NCBI GenBank assembly: GCA_003023275.1
Contig: PXTX01000089.1
Span: 1-32,452 of the forward strand
DNA: 32,452 nt
Reading direction: 5' to 3'
From: Bacteroidetes bacterium SW_4_67_19
GTDB lineage: Bacteria > Bacteroidota > Rhodothermia > Rhodothermales > Salinibacteraceae
Each line of letters starts with the position of its first letter. The first letter of the stretch is position 1. The notes beneath the pieces are model-generated. The model was given only the letters and a program-made list of their open reading frames with translations, made no database searches and was not told the DNA's origin. The position numbers and the translations under genes are program-made. Positions 1-7,356 of this stretch are shown one piece after another.

Positions 1-2524
1 CCTCGGTCTGCTGTTCCTCTGAGACAGCCTGCTGGTCTCCAGCGCCGGTCGTGTCCGCGCCGGCTTCGTCGCCCGCTTCCTCGTCGCCCGCCCCCTCCTC
101 CTCAACGTCGGCGGACATGACGTTGTCCTCTTCGTCCTGCCCGAAGCCCATATCGAAGGAGTCCTCTTCCTGCGTCGCCGCCGCCGCCGCCACCGAGTCG
201 GCCTGGTAGCTCACGTTTTCCTGGTCGGCGAAGATGGACTCGGGATCCTGGCGAGGCTGGCCTTCCGAGGGCGGCTCGTAGCCGGGCGGCGCGTCGAAAG
301 TGGCCGCCTCCAGCTCCACCCCGTCGATGAAGTGGCCCGCCACCTTCAGGGCGTTGTGCGAGCCCTGCCCCCAGTAGCGCGTGCGAAAGGCGATCCGCGG
401 GCTGTTGAAGCCGACCCACGCGCCGGTCACCAGCTCCGGGTGCATCAGCATGAACCAGCCGTCGGCGTTTTCCTGCGTGGTGCCCGTCTTGGCCGCCCAC
501 GAACTGCTTCCGTCCACGTACTGGCGGATGCGCACGCCCGTCCCCTCCGTCACGACCGCCTCCATCATCTGGAGCGTCCCGTAGGCCACCGACGCCTCCA
601 GCGCCTGGCGGCTCTCGCTCTGGAAGGTTTCGACGGTGCGCCCGTAGCGGTTCTCGATGCGCGTGATGCCGATAGGCTCCTGGTAGCGGCCCTTGTTGGC
701 CAGCGTGCCGTAGGCGCCCACCATCTCCAGCAAGGTCACCTCGCTGGTGCCCAGCCCCAGCGACGGGACTGCCTGCAGGTCGCTCTTGATGCCCATCCGC
801 CGGGCCGTCTCGGCCACGCGCCCGGCCCCGATGTCGATGATCAGCTGCGCGGTGATGGTGTTCTTGGAGTTGGCCAGGCCTTGCTTGAGCGTCATCCTCG
901 TGCCGCTCTCCTCCCCAAAGTTGCCCGGCGACCACGTCTGGCCCGTCGCGTCGTTGACGTACTCGATCTTGGCGTCGCGCAAGACGTCGTTCTGGCGGTA
1001 GCCTCGGTCCAGCGCCGTGGCGTAGACGAACGGCTTGAACGTCGAGCCCGGCTGGCGCTTCGAGAGGTAGGCGTGGTCGTACTTGTCTTCCTCGAAGTCG
1101 CGCCCGCCGACCCAGGCTTTGATGTGGCCGTCAGAAGGGCGCATCGCCACCAAGCCCGACTGGATGCGCTGCATGTTCGTCTTGATCGAGTCGAGGAACG
1201 AGGGGTCGCCTTTGAGCTGCTCGAGGGCTTTTTCCTCGGAGGCGCCCTCTTCGGCGAGGCGCTTGTAGCGGGCGCTTTGCTTGACGAAGGCGTTCAACAG
1301 CTCCGGGTGCGTTTCCCAGAAGTAGTCGAAGGCCGTCTCGGGGTTTTGCTGCGCCTGGTACGCGCTCTCGTTCGAGGAGAAAAACGGCGACGAGGCGCTG
1401 CTCCACGAGACGTCGACGACCGCCTGGAGGTCGTCCATCACTTCCTGGACCGCTTCATCGGCAGCCTTCTGCATCTTCGCGTCGATGGTGGTGTAGACCT
1501 TGAGGCCGTCGCTGTAGAGGTCGTAGCCGTTTTCTTTGGCCCAGTCGCCGAGGCGCTGGCGCAGGTACTCCGCGAAGTAGGGCGCGAGGTTGTGGTTCGC
1601 GTCCACCTTCTGGAAGTCCATCTCGGTGTCCTGCTCCTGCAGACGCTGGACTTCGGCAGAGATGAGCGCCCCCGTCTCGGACATCGCTTCGAGCACATCA
1701 TTGCGACGCTGGCGGTTGTTCTCGGGGTTCTGCACCGGATTGTAGTAGGTCGGCCCGCGCAGCATCGCCATCAGGGTCGCCGACTGGAGCGTGTCGATCT
1801 GGGCGGCCGGTTTGTTGAAGTAGATCTGCGAGGCCGCCTCCACGCCAAAGGCGTTGTAGTTGAAGGGGACCGTGTTGAGGTACATCTCCAGGATCTTCTC
1901 TTTGGAGTACAGGTCGTTGATGCGCACCGCTGTGATCCACTCCTTGATCTTGCGCGAGATGACCCAGTCGTTGGCCACGTCGGTGAAGGCGTTGCGCGCC
2001 AGCTGCATGGTGATCGTCGAGCCGCCCTGCTGGTTGCCCTGCGCGGTCTGCCAGAGCGCCCCGACGGTGCGGCGAAAGCTGACGCCGCCGTGCTCGTAGA
2101 AGCGCTGATCTTCAATGGCCACCAGCGCTTTCGGCAGGGAGGGCGCCATCTCGTCGAGGGAGATGGGCGTGCGGTTTTCCTGGTAGAGCCGCGAGAGCTC
2201 CTGGCCGCCGGCCGTGTAGAGCACCGTGGCGCCGGCCAGCTCGCGCTCGTCGAGGTCGGTCACGCGCGGGGCCAGGAAGACCTGCGTGGCCACGTAGAGG
2301 TAAAAGGCCAGAATCAGCACCGCCGGAATCAAAATAAGGACCGTCGAGCCGGTGCGCTCGCGCCAGTTGTGGCGCAGGTTGGCCTTGAGTTGGTCGAAGT
2401 AGCCGCGCTTCCGCGACGAGTCGGCCAGCCGGCGCGGCGCGCCGGAAGCGCTCCCCGACGAGCGAGCGTGGCTGGAAGACGGGCCGGGGTCCGTAGGGCG
2501 AGAGGGGCCTTGCGAGTCAGCCAT
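1..2524 (-). CDS. Class A penicillin-binding protein (PBP1A-like), C-terminus cut by window edge
   Basis: This is a bifunctional peptidoglycan synthase: an N-terminal GT51 glycosyltransferase polymerises lipid II and a C-terminal transpeptidase cross-links the glycan strands in the periplasm. The frame is open from ATG 2524 to base 1, giving at least 841 residues. A cytoplasmic Ser/Arg-rich stretch precedes one membrane helix near residues 50-75. GT51 motifs follow: EDQRFYEH with catalytic Glu138, GGSTITMQLARN, a KEKILEMYLN-type motif and RGPTYYNP. The transpeptidase has STFK (Ser494), SKN (553-555) and KTGT (Lys679), so all catalytic residues are present. After the enzyme comes a very acidic low-complexity tail that runs off the window. 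A second class A PBP lies at 11149-13787; the two share a 76-base identical block around KTGT. The family is certain; the exact C-terminus is unseen. Confidence 0.95.
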   Translation of the reverse strand, partial: MADSQGPSRPTDPGPSSSHARSSGSASGAPRRLADSSRKRGYFDQLKANLRHNWRERTGSTVLILIPAVLILAFYLYVATQVFLAPRVTDLDERELAGATVLYTAGGQELSRLYQENRTPISLDEMAPSLPKALVAIEDQRFYEHGGVSFRRTVGALWQTAQGNQQGGSTITMQLARNAFTDVANDWVISRKIKEWITAVRINDLYSKEKILEMYLNTVPFNYNAFGVEAASQIYFNKPAAQIDTLQSATLMAMLRGPTYYNPVQNPENNRQRRNDVLEAMSETGALISAEVQRLQEQDTEMDFQKVDANHNLAPYFAEYLRQRLGDWAKENGYDLYSDGLKVYTTIDAKMQKAADEAVQEVMDDLQAVVDVSWSSASSPFFSSNESAYQAQQNPETAFDYFWETHPELLNAFVKQSARYKRLAEEGASEEKALEQLKGDPSFLDSIKTNMQRIQSGLVAMRPSDGHIKAWVGGRDFEEDKYDHAYLSKRQPGSTFKPFVYATALDRGYRQNDVLRDAKIEYVNDATGQTWSPGNFGEESGTRMTLKQGLANSKNTITAQLIIDIGAGRVAETARRMGIKSDLQAVPSLGLGTSEVTLLEMVGAYGTLANKGRYQEPIGITRIENRYGRTVETFQSESRQALEASVAYGTLQMMEAVVTEGTGVRIRQYVDGSSSWAAKTGTTQENADGWFMLMHPELVTGAWVGFNSPRIAFRTRYWGQGSHNALKVAGHFIDGVELEAATFDAPPGYEPPSEGQPRQDPESIFADQENVSYQADSVAAAAATQEEDSFDMGFGQDEEDNVMSADVEEEGAGDEEAGDEAGADTTGAGDQQAVSEEQQTE

Positions 2525-2640
2525 AGTAGAGGCGAAGGGGAAAAGAAGAGCAACAATCGCAGGCGAGCACCGAACGCCGCCGGCGTCGCCCGAGCGGAGA
2601 AAATGAGGAGCGGAACCGTTCCTTCGGAGGTGAACTACCG

Positions 2641-2790
2641 ATGCTGTACGCCGCCTCCGGGGAAAAGGATCAAGCCGCTGCCCGGTTTTTTGCTAAAGAA
2701 GCTGTAACGCGCGATGCGCAGCGCGTGCCACGCTTCCTCATCGAACGCGCTTCAGCGCTCCGCTCCCATATCAGCGCTCCGCTCCCATAG
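2641..2790 (+). CDS. Possible small protein, 49 residues
   Basis: A short plus-strand frame lies between two minus-strand genes. Its ATG sits 8 bases after GGAGGTG, a strong Shine-Dalgarno sequence of a kind almost no other gene in this window has. The product would be charged and partly helical, starting MLYAASGEKDQAAARFF and ending at TAG 2788-2790. Its last third is encoded by a 19-base tandem duplication, which is unusual for a conserved protein. I recognise no family. It could be a chance frame in the promoter region of the PBP gene that starts at 2524 on the other strand. The ribosome-binding site is the only real argument for it. Confidence 0.25.
   Translation: MLYAASGEKDQAAARFFAKEAVTRDAQRVPRFLIERASALRSHISAPLP
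2752..2789. repeat. Perfect tandem duplication, 19 bp x 2
   Basis: TCAGCGCTCCGCTCCCATA occurs at 2752-2770 and again at 2771-2789 without a change. It lies just beyond the stop of the BLUF gene (minus strand) and inside the possible small frame at 2641-2790. It is one of several short tandem duplications of similar period in this window. Confidence 0.9.
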
Positions 2791-2806
2791 AGGAGGCCTA
2801 CAAGCG

Positions 2807-3235
2807 CTACCGCTGAACCGCGGCGCTGCGGAACTGGAGGAGCGTCTGGTGCAGCCGGTCGGGGGCTTTGCGGAAGTGCTCGGGGGCGAACTTGTCGTTC
2901 AAGAAAGGCCCGCAGCCGTCGGGCAGCGTCTCGGGCCGGGCGCGGTCGAGGTCGGAAAAGCCCATCGCCCAGCCGGGAAACTCGCGCTGATCGACGAGGC
3001 GCTCGCGGAGGGGGATGACAGCGGTGTGCCGGTCGTCGGCGCGGATGGTGTCGTAGAGGGTGCGCACGGTGTGCTGCGGCCCTTCGAGCACCTGCACGAA
3101 GCGTGCGTCGCGGTACAGGAGCATGCCGGTCACGCCCAGGCGTTCGTTCTTGGAGCGGGCGGTTCCGAGGAGCGCTTCGAGGGCGCTCGGCGTCATCGGG
3201 CGGGTGGCCGAGCTGGCGTAGACGAGCTGAAACAT
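2807..3235 (-). CDS. BLUF-domain blue-light photoreceptor, single domain
   Basis: BLUF proteins bind FAD and sense blue light by rearranging hydrogen bonds around the flavin. The 142-residue product starts MFQLVYASSA and is essentially one BLUF domain of about 95 residues plus a short C-terminal extension. The key residues are visible with family spacing: Tyr6, Asn30 and Gln48, matching Tyr8, Asn32 and Gln50 of the cyanobacterial Slr1694 protein. GVTGMLLYRD, FVQVLEGP and the WAMGF segment also match. No output domain is attached, so it must signal through a partner protein, as short BLUF proteins do. The frame is open further upstream, but that part is low-complexity intergenic translation, so I place the start at the ATG directly before the domain. 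No obvious partner gene lies next to it. Confidence 0.93.
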   Translation of the reverse strand: MFQLVYASSATRPMTPSALEALLGTARSKNERLGVTGMLLYRDARFVQVLEGPQHTVRTLYDTIRADDRHTAVIPLRERLVDQREFPGWAMGFSDLDRARPETLPDGCGPFLNDKFAPEHFRKAPDRLHQTLLQFRSAAVQR

Positions 3236-3884
3236 GGCCGGGCGGGCGGCGAACCCGTTCGTTCGAGGAAAGAACGAAAGGGCGAGACGCGGCGCCACAG
3301 CTGCGGCCAGAGCAGAAGGCGCGCTCGCTCGCTCACCCGCAAAGCGAACAAAAGCCACGCCAATATATGCAGCATTCGTCTTCGTCAGCGCCTGGGCCGG
3401 GGCGACGCCTTCGCTCGCTGCGAGAGCAGGCGAAGACTGTGCAGAAAACACCACGGCGCGGGCGCCCCTCGCGCATTGCCTGCACAACGCATCGCCTGCA
3501 TACGCAATGTTTCTTCCACGACGTAATATTTTTTTCCTCGCGGCGGCGCTTCCCCCCTGGGCTTTCCCCCTGGGCGGAACGGCCCTCCAGAGGAAGCATA
3601 GTACAGGTCGAGCGCCGGCTACCCCGGCTGCAGCGGCCACTGAAGGCAGCCGCAGGTGGGTGTGCCGGGACGCAGCCCCTCGTGTTCGCGTTTCGGGTAT
3701 TGCCCGGGTCTGCGGACCTTCTTTTGCGTCCGGGCCATGGTCGGCGCTTTTTCTATGGTGTTACAGTGTTATGGTGTTTGGGTGTCGTAGTGTTTTTCTG
3801 AACGCTGGTGTCGAAGTTGGGGGGCGGCGGGAGCAGAAAAAGTCGCACCCTAACACGGCAACACCACAACACCCCCCTCCCGAC
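3236..3884. other. 649-base gap between divergent BLUF and glycosyltransferase genes
   Basis: I see no convincing gene or tRNA here. The stretch holds a hairpin near the BLUF start (TTCGTTC 3258-3264 with GAACGAA 3272-3278). Two imperfect direct repeats, GCATTGCCTGCA 3473-3484 and GCATCGCCTGCA 3489-3500, lie 16 bases apart. An AT-rich patch near 3520-3536 is a plausible promoter area in such GC-rich DNA. The right end carries a GGTGTT-type array (3757-3792) and a complementary AACACC-type array (3845-3873). Long open frames crossing this gap lack a recognisable protein sequence. Confidence 0.6.
3757..3873. repeat. Inverted pair of GGTGTT / AACACC arrays before the glycosyltransferase
   Basis: The left arm (3757-3792) is a degenerate array of the word GGTGTT. 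The right arm (3845-3873) is a degenerate array of its complement, AACACC, ending about 12 bases before ATG 3885. The arms could pair imperfectly around a spacer of about 50 bases. The same design with other words appears in further gaps of this window. Confidence 0.7.
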
Positions 3885-5585
3885 ATGATCGGACTCGTTC
3901 ACGGCTACGGCCTTTCCGGTTCCGGCTCGAACCTCTGGACGCGCTCGGTGGCCGAGGCGTTCACCTACGAAGGAAAGAGCGTGCACCTGTTTTGCCAGGA
4001 AACCGATCCGGAGGGGCTGCCCTTCGTCAGCGAGGCGCGCGTGTACCGCGACGCGGAGGGCACGCCCGAAACGCTCTTTTCGCGCTCTACCGACTACGAC
4101 GGCGCCTGCGTCCTGCACCGCCCCGAGCTGGAGCGCCTGCCCGTCTTCGTGCGTCCGCCGCGTGGAGCGTCCGACTACCTGGCCTACATGCCCGACTTCA
4201 CCGACGAGGAAGTCGAGACGTACCTTGCGCGCAACACGCAGCCGCTGCGCCGCGTGGTCGAGGACGAAGGCCTGGAGGCGTTGCACGTCAACCACACGGT
4301 GCTGATGTCGGAGGTGGGGCGGCGCGTGCACGAGGCCACGGGCGTGCCCTTCGCCGTGATGCCGCACGGCAGCGCCATCGAGTACGTCGTGCGGCGCGAC
4401 GAGCGCTTTCAGAAAATCGCCGCCGGGGCGCTGGCCTCCGCGCAGCGCGTCTTCGTGCTCTCCAATGAAATTCAGGACCGCCTGCGCGAGGTCTTCCCCG
4501 ATCTGGAGGGCGGCCCCGACGGGCTGACCGACAAGATGCGCTCGACGCGCTCGGGCGTGAACACGCGGCAGTTCGCCCTGGTCGAGCGCTCCGAGCGCCC
4601 CGCGAGCGTGGAGCGCATCAAGGCGGCCGTCGAGGGCGCTGAGCGCGGCAAGACGCCCGGGCAGACCCGGCGGATGCGCGAGCACCTGCGCGAAATCGAC
4701 GACGAAACCGACGCCGAGCCGTCCATCGAGCGCCTGCAGGAAGCCCTCGACACGGCCGACGGCTACGACGAGCGCCGCCCCGACACGGACCTCGAAGCCA
4801 CGCTCGACGGCATAGACTGGACCGAGGCGGAGGTCGTCACGTTCGTGGGGCGGCTCATCAGCTACAAGGGCATCCCGTCCATCGTCGCGGCGCTGCCGCT
4901 CATGCTGCGCGCGCGGCCCGACGTGCGCGTAGTGCTGGCCGGGGCGGGGCCGCTGCGCGAAGTGCTCGAAGCGCTCGTCTTTGCCCTGGCGGAGGGGCGC
5001 CGCGACCTGGCGCGCGCCCTCGCCGGAAGCGGCGGCACGCTCGAAGGCGAAAACGAAGGCGCCCTGGACACGGTCACCGGCCTCTTCGACGCGCTGGAGG
5101 AAAAGGGCACGCTGGCAGACTACTTCATCACTGCCGAGACGCACCTGCGCCCCGAGACCGTCCTCTTTACCGGCTACCTCGAGCACGATGCGCTGTGTCA
5201 CCTCTTTCCGTGCTGCGACGTGGCGGTCTTTCCCTCGAGGGTGGCCGAGGGGGCCCCGCTGGTGGTGCCCGAGGCGATGGCCTCGGGCTGCTACCCGATG
5301 GGCACCAACTTCGCCGGCATGAAAGACAGCCTCGACGCGGTCGAAGAGGGACTGCGCTCGGAGGGCGGCTTCGACGAAGAGGAGGTCGCGCCGCTGCGCC
5401 TGCGCCCGGAGCCGGCACACACCGCCCGCGACATTGCCGCAAACGTGCCGCGCGCCCTCGACCTGGGGGGCCGCCAGCGCCCGGCCCTGCGCCGCGTGGC
5501 CGACGAGCGCTTTTCCTGGCGCGGCATCGCCGAGTCGCTCGGCGACGAACTGGCGTCGCTCCGCTCACTGGATCGCAGATCGTGA
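3885..5585 (+). CDS. GT-B glycosyltransferase (GT4-like)
   Basis: This enzyme probably transfers a sugar from a nucleotide-sugar donor. The 566-residue protein has the two-lobed GT-B layout. The N-terminus is a glycine-rich acceptor-lobe loop (MIGLVHGYGLSGSGSNLW). A central conserved segment contains VMPHGSAIEYV. The donor lobe has VTFVGRLISYKGI, VVLAGAGPL and LFTGYL, and then the EX7E pattern of GT4 enzymes in VAEGAPLVVPEAMASG. A charged insert of about 90 residues separates the lobes, so it is longer than a typical 380-400 residue GT4. Donor and acceptor cannot be told. The start at 3885 follows a C/A-rich leader; upstream in-frame sequence is intergenic. The last residues (SLDRRS) are encoded by a copy of a short dispersed repeat also found at 6741-6761. 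Confidence 0.88.
   Translation: MIGLVHGYGLSGSGSNLWTRSVAEAFTYEGKSVHLFCQETDPEGLPFVSEARVYRDAEGTPETLFSRSTDYDGACVLHRPELERLPVFVRPPRGASDYLAYMPDFTDEEVETYLARNTQPLRRVVEDEGLEALHVNHTVLMSEVGRRVHEATGVPFAVMPHGSAIEYVVRRDERFQKIAAGALASAQRVFVLSNEIQDRLREVFPDLEGGPDGLTDKMRSTRSGVNTRQFALVERSERPASVERIKAAVEGAERGKTPGQTRRMREHLREIDDETDAEPSIERLQEALDTADGYDERRPDTDLEATLDGIDWTEAEVVTFVGRLISYKGIPSIVAALPLMLRARPDVRVVLAGAGPLREVLEALVFALAEGRRDLARALAGSGGTLEGENEGALDTVTGLFDALEEKGTLADYFITAETHLRPETVLFTGYLEHDALCHLFPCCDVAVFPSRVAEGAPLVVPEAMASGCYPMGTNFAGMKDSLDAVEEGLRSEGGFDEEEVAPLRLRPEPAHTARDIAANVPRALDLGGRQRPALRRVADERFSWRGIAESLGDELASLRSLDRRS
5563..5583 (+). repeat. Short dispersed repeat forming the glycosyltransferase C-terminus
   Basis: Bases 5563-5583 match 6741-6761 at 19 of 21 positions (both contain CTGGATCG and AGATCGT). 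The first copy encodes the final residues of the glycosyltransferase and reaches into its stop codon. The second copy is intergenic. Confidence 0.7.
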
Positions 5586-5689
5586 GTTGTGTGCTACTGA
5601 GGTTGGCATTTCAGCAACCATCGACTATCGACCATCTCCCCGTCCCTCGATTTCCTGCCGAGAGGCCCGATATGCGAGGTGTTCTACAT

Positions 5690-6298
5690 ATGCGACTTCT
5701 ACCGCTTTTACTTTTCACGGTCGTTTTTGCCCTGGTGATCTCCAGCGGCAGCGCGGCTGCGCAAAGCGTTCCGCCCGAGCGCGAGCAAATCGCCGCAGCG
5801 GTGCGCGCGGCCCCGCCGGCGCTGCGGAACGAGGCCACTGTGCTCGGCTACCCGGCAGACGCCGACGGCACGCTCCGCACGCTGCGCGAAGGGGCGGGCC
5901 GGCTCATTTGCCTGGCCGACCAGCCCGGGGGAGACCGTTTCCACGTGTCCTGCTACCACCGCGCCCTGGAGCCATTCATGAAGCGCGGCCGCGAACTTCG
6001 GGCCCAGGACCTCTCCCGCGGCGCCGTCGACAGCGTTCGCCGTGCCGAGATCGAGGCCGGGCAATGGTCGATGCCCCAGCGTCCGACGGCGCTCTATACG
6101 CTGAGCGGACCCGCCGGCAGCTACGACGCCGCTGCCGACACCGCACGCGGCGCCTCGCCGGTGAAGGTGATCTACGTCCCTTACGCCACTGCCGAATCGA
6201 CGGGCCTGCCTACCAGCGCCGGGCCGGGCGAGCCCTGGATCATGGAAGGCGGCACCCCGTGGGCGCACGTCATGATCGTAGGTCCGAAGCAGCCGTGA
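5690..6298 (+). CDS. Secreted protein of unknown function
   Basis: The 202-residue product starts with a clear Sec signal peptide (MRLLPLLLFTVVFALVISSGSAAAQS, residues 1 to about 25, likely cleaved after AAA or AAQ), so the mature protein is periplasmic or secreted. The mature part has two cysteines in LICLADQPGGDRFHVSCYHR, which could form a disulfide, and a motif YVPYATAESTGL near the end. I recall similar secreted proteins in Bacteroidota and Acidobacteria annotated only as hypothetical; no function is known to me. An ATG at 5672 is also in frame, but ATG 5690 puts the signal peptide at the N-terminus and has GAGGTG 8 bases upstream. It converges on the Lrp/AsnC-like gene, with 9 bases between the stop codons. 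Confidence 0.8.
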   Translation: MRLLPLLLFTVVFALVISSGSAAAQSVPPEREQIAAAVRAAPPALRNEATVLGYPADADGTLRTLREGAGRLICLADQPGGDRFHVSCYHRALEPFMKRGRELRAQDLSRGAVDSVRRAEIEAGQWSMPQRPTALYTLSGPAGSYDAAADTARGASPVKVIYVPYATAESTGLPTSAGPGEPWIMEGGTPWAHVMIVGPKQP

Positions 6299-6307
6299 GC
6301 CAGGCGT

Positions 6308-6604
6308 TCACTCCTCCGCTCCCGAACGCTCCATTCCCACCGAGAAGAGCCGCTCCAGGTCGTGGCGCGAGTGCACGCGGAAGCCGATCAGCGTCTCCGA
6401 GTGGGTGATGCCTTCGATGTGGCGCACGTGCTCGGTGACGAGCGTAGCCAGGTCGTCGCTTTCGGCCACGCGCAAAATGGCAACCAGGTCGTAGCGCCCG
6501 GCCACGGAGTGCACCTCGCTCACGCCGTCGAGGCGGACGAGCGCTTCGGCCACGTCGTTGACGCGGTCGCGCTCGGTGTCGAGGAGAACGATGGCGGTAG
6601 TCAT
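6308..6604 (-). CDS. Stand-alone Lrp/AsnC effector-binding (RAM) domain protein
   Basis: The 98-residue protein matches the ligand-binding half of Lrp/AsnC regulators: an alpha-beta domain that forms dimers or higher rings and binds amino acids. The pattern VAEALVRLDGVSEVHSVAGRYDLVAILRV and then GITHSETLIGFRV is typical of the domain. The helix-turn-helix half is absent and the frame begins directly with the first strand (MTTAIVLLDT), so it cannot bind DNA by the usual route. Stand-alone copies exist in many bacteria and archaea and may modulate full-length partners or act as small-molecule sensors. No full-length Lrp gene is in this window. Confidence 0.88.
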   Translation of the reverse strand: MTTAIVLLDTERDRVNDVAEALVRLDGVSEVHSVAGRYDLVAILRVAESDDLATLVTEHVRHIEGITHSETLIGFRVHSRHDLERLFSVGMERSGAEE

Positions 6605-6923
6605 GCTGGGGGCGGGGGAAGAAGTGCGAGGGCGGGGACAGGTGCACGTTCAATCGGTGTCCTTGGACATTCACGATCATCTCGAAAACGGCCGCAGACG
6701 TTTTGGCGAACCGGTAGAGCGCAGGTGGTCCGCTCGCTACGCTCGCTGGATCGTAGATCGTTTCTCATTTGCTTTCGCCGGTGGCTTTCCGAAAACCATT
6801 TACCACCCCCCTTCTTCCCAGGCAACAGCGAACGTCGGAAAGTCGGCGGGGTCGTCCAAGTTACCGATTGAAGTTGGCACTGGGGAAGCAAGCCGCCGCA
6901 GCCCCCTGAAAACCGACCACCAG
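6605..6923. other. 319-base gap holding a small repeat element
   Basis: No gene is apparent. The gap lies between two minus-strand genes. It contains a stretch bounded by imperfect inverted ends (6649-6668 and 6854-6872), a copy of the short repeat shared with the glycosyltransferase end (6741-6761), and a terminator-like hairpin just after the CusF-like gene. Confidence 0.6.
6649..6872. repeat. Possible small mobile or palindromic element, about 224 bp, with inverted ends
   Basis: The left end reads TTCAATCGGTGTCCTTGGAC (6649-6668). The reverse complement of the right end (6854-6872) reads TTCAATCGGTAACTTGGAC, the same apart from a few central bases. The right end with its inner flank (6828-6873) recurs at 17760-17802. 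No coding sequence lies inside. It may be a MITE-like element or two copies of an intergenic repeat in opposite orientation. Confidence 0.45.
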
Positions 6924-6943
6924 CTATTGACCACTGGCGGTCG
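6914..6943 (-). terminator. Likely intrinsic terminator after the CusF-like gene
   Basis: On the minus strand CGACCGCCAG (6943-6934) can pair with CTGGTGGTCG (6923-6914), with one mismatch, followed by GGTTTTC. The stop codon 6926-6924 lies in the loop. Position and T-run suit the end of the recJ / CusF-like transcript. Confidence 0.5.
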
Positions 6944-7298
6944 TGTCGGGGGAGAGGGTGAGCTCGGTGGAGGCGGGCAGTTTTTCGACGTTGGCGAGGC
7001 GGTAGTTTTCGTGATCGAGCACCAGGTCGAAGCTGATTTTGTCGCCGGCTCGGACGTTCGCGGTGTCGCGCAGGTCGGCCAGAGGCAGCTCCATGACCAT
7101 CGGCTCGGTCATTACGCTGTCGAAGGGTTCGTGCTCAATGAGGAGAGCGCGCCCGCTGTCGGCGCGGGCCAGGACTTCGGCGCGGCCGTCTTCGTAGACT
7201 TCCATCGGCGGTGGAAGCGGTTCGCTGAAGCAGGCCGCCAGCGCCAGCAGGAGCAGCAGAGCAGCGGCGAGGAAAAAAGCGGGACGGCGGGAGGGCAT
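6924..7298 (-). CDS. CusF-like copper-binding lipoprotein
   Basis: The 124-residue protein has a lipoprotein signal (LAAC, Cys23) and should be anchored to a membrane facing the periplasm. The rest resembles the small beta-barrel CusF domain, which carries Cu(I)/Ag(I) to efflux pumps. His56, Met67 and Met69 sit at the spacing of CusF ligands His36, Met47 and Met49, within IEHEPFDSVMTEPMVM. The tryptophan that caps the metal in CusF is replaced by Thr64, with Met63 next to it. The segment RAGDKISFDLVLDHENYRLANVEKL matches the end of the fold. It lies 58 bases downstream of recJ with no metal-efflux gene nearby. An upstream in-frame extension is intergenic; the signal peptide fixes the start. 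Confidence 0.7.
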   Translation of the reverse strand: MPSRRPAFFLAAALLLLLALAACFSEPLPPPMEVYEDGRAEVLARADSGRALLIEHEPFDSVMTEPMVMELPLADLRDTANVRAGDKISFDLVLDHENYRLANVEKLPASTELTLSPDTTASGQ

Positions 7299-7356
7299 TC
7301 GAGGAATTGAAGTGGGAAAGTGAGAGCAGGCAGGAAGCAAACGCCCCTTCTTCCCT

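Noticed and set aside
332-2707. A 791-residue plus-strand frame opposite the PBP gene
   Set aside because: It is an antisense shadow of a clear PBP; similar long Arg/Ala/Val-rich shadows lie opposite most genes here because of the high GC content.
3234-3884. A long N-terminal extension of the glycosyltransferase (783 residues in all)
   Set aside because: It translates intergenic arrays and the BLUF upstream region; the enzyme's first strand begins at 3885.
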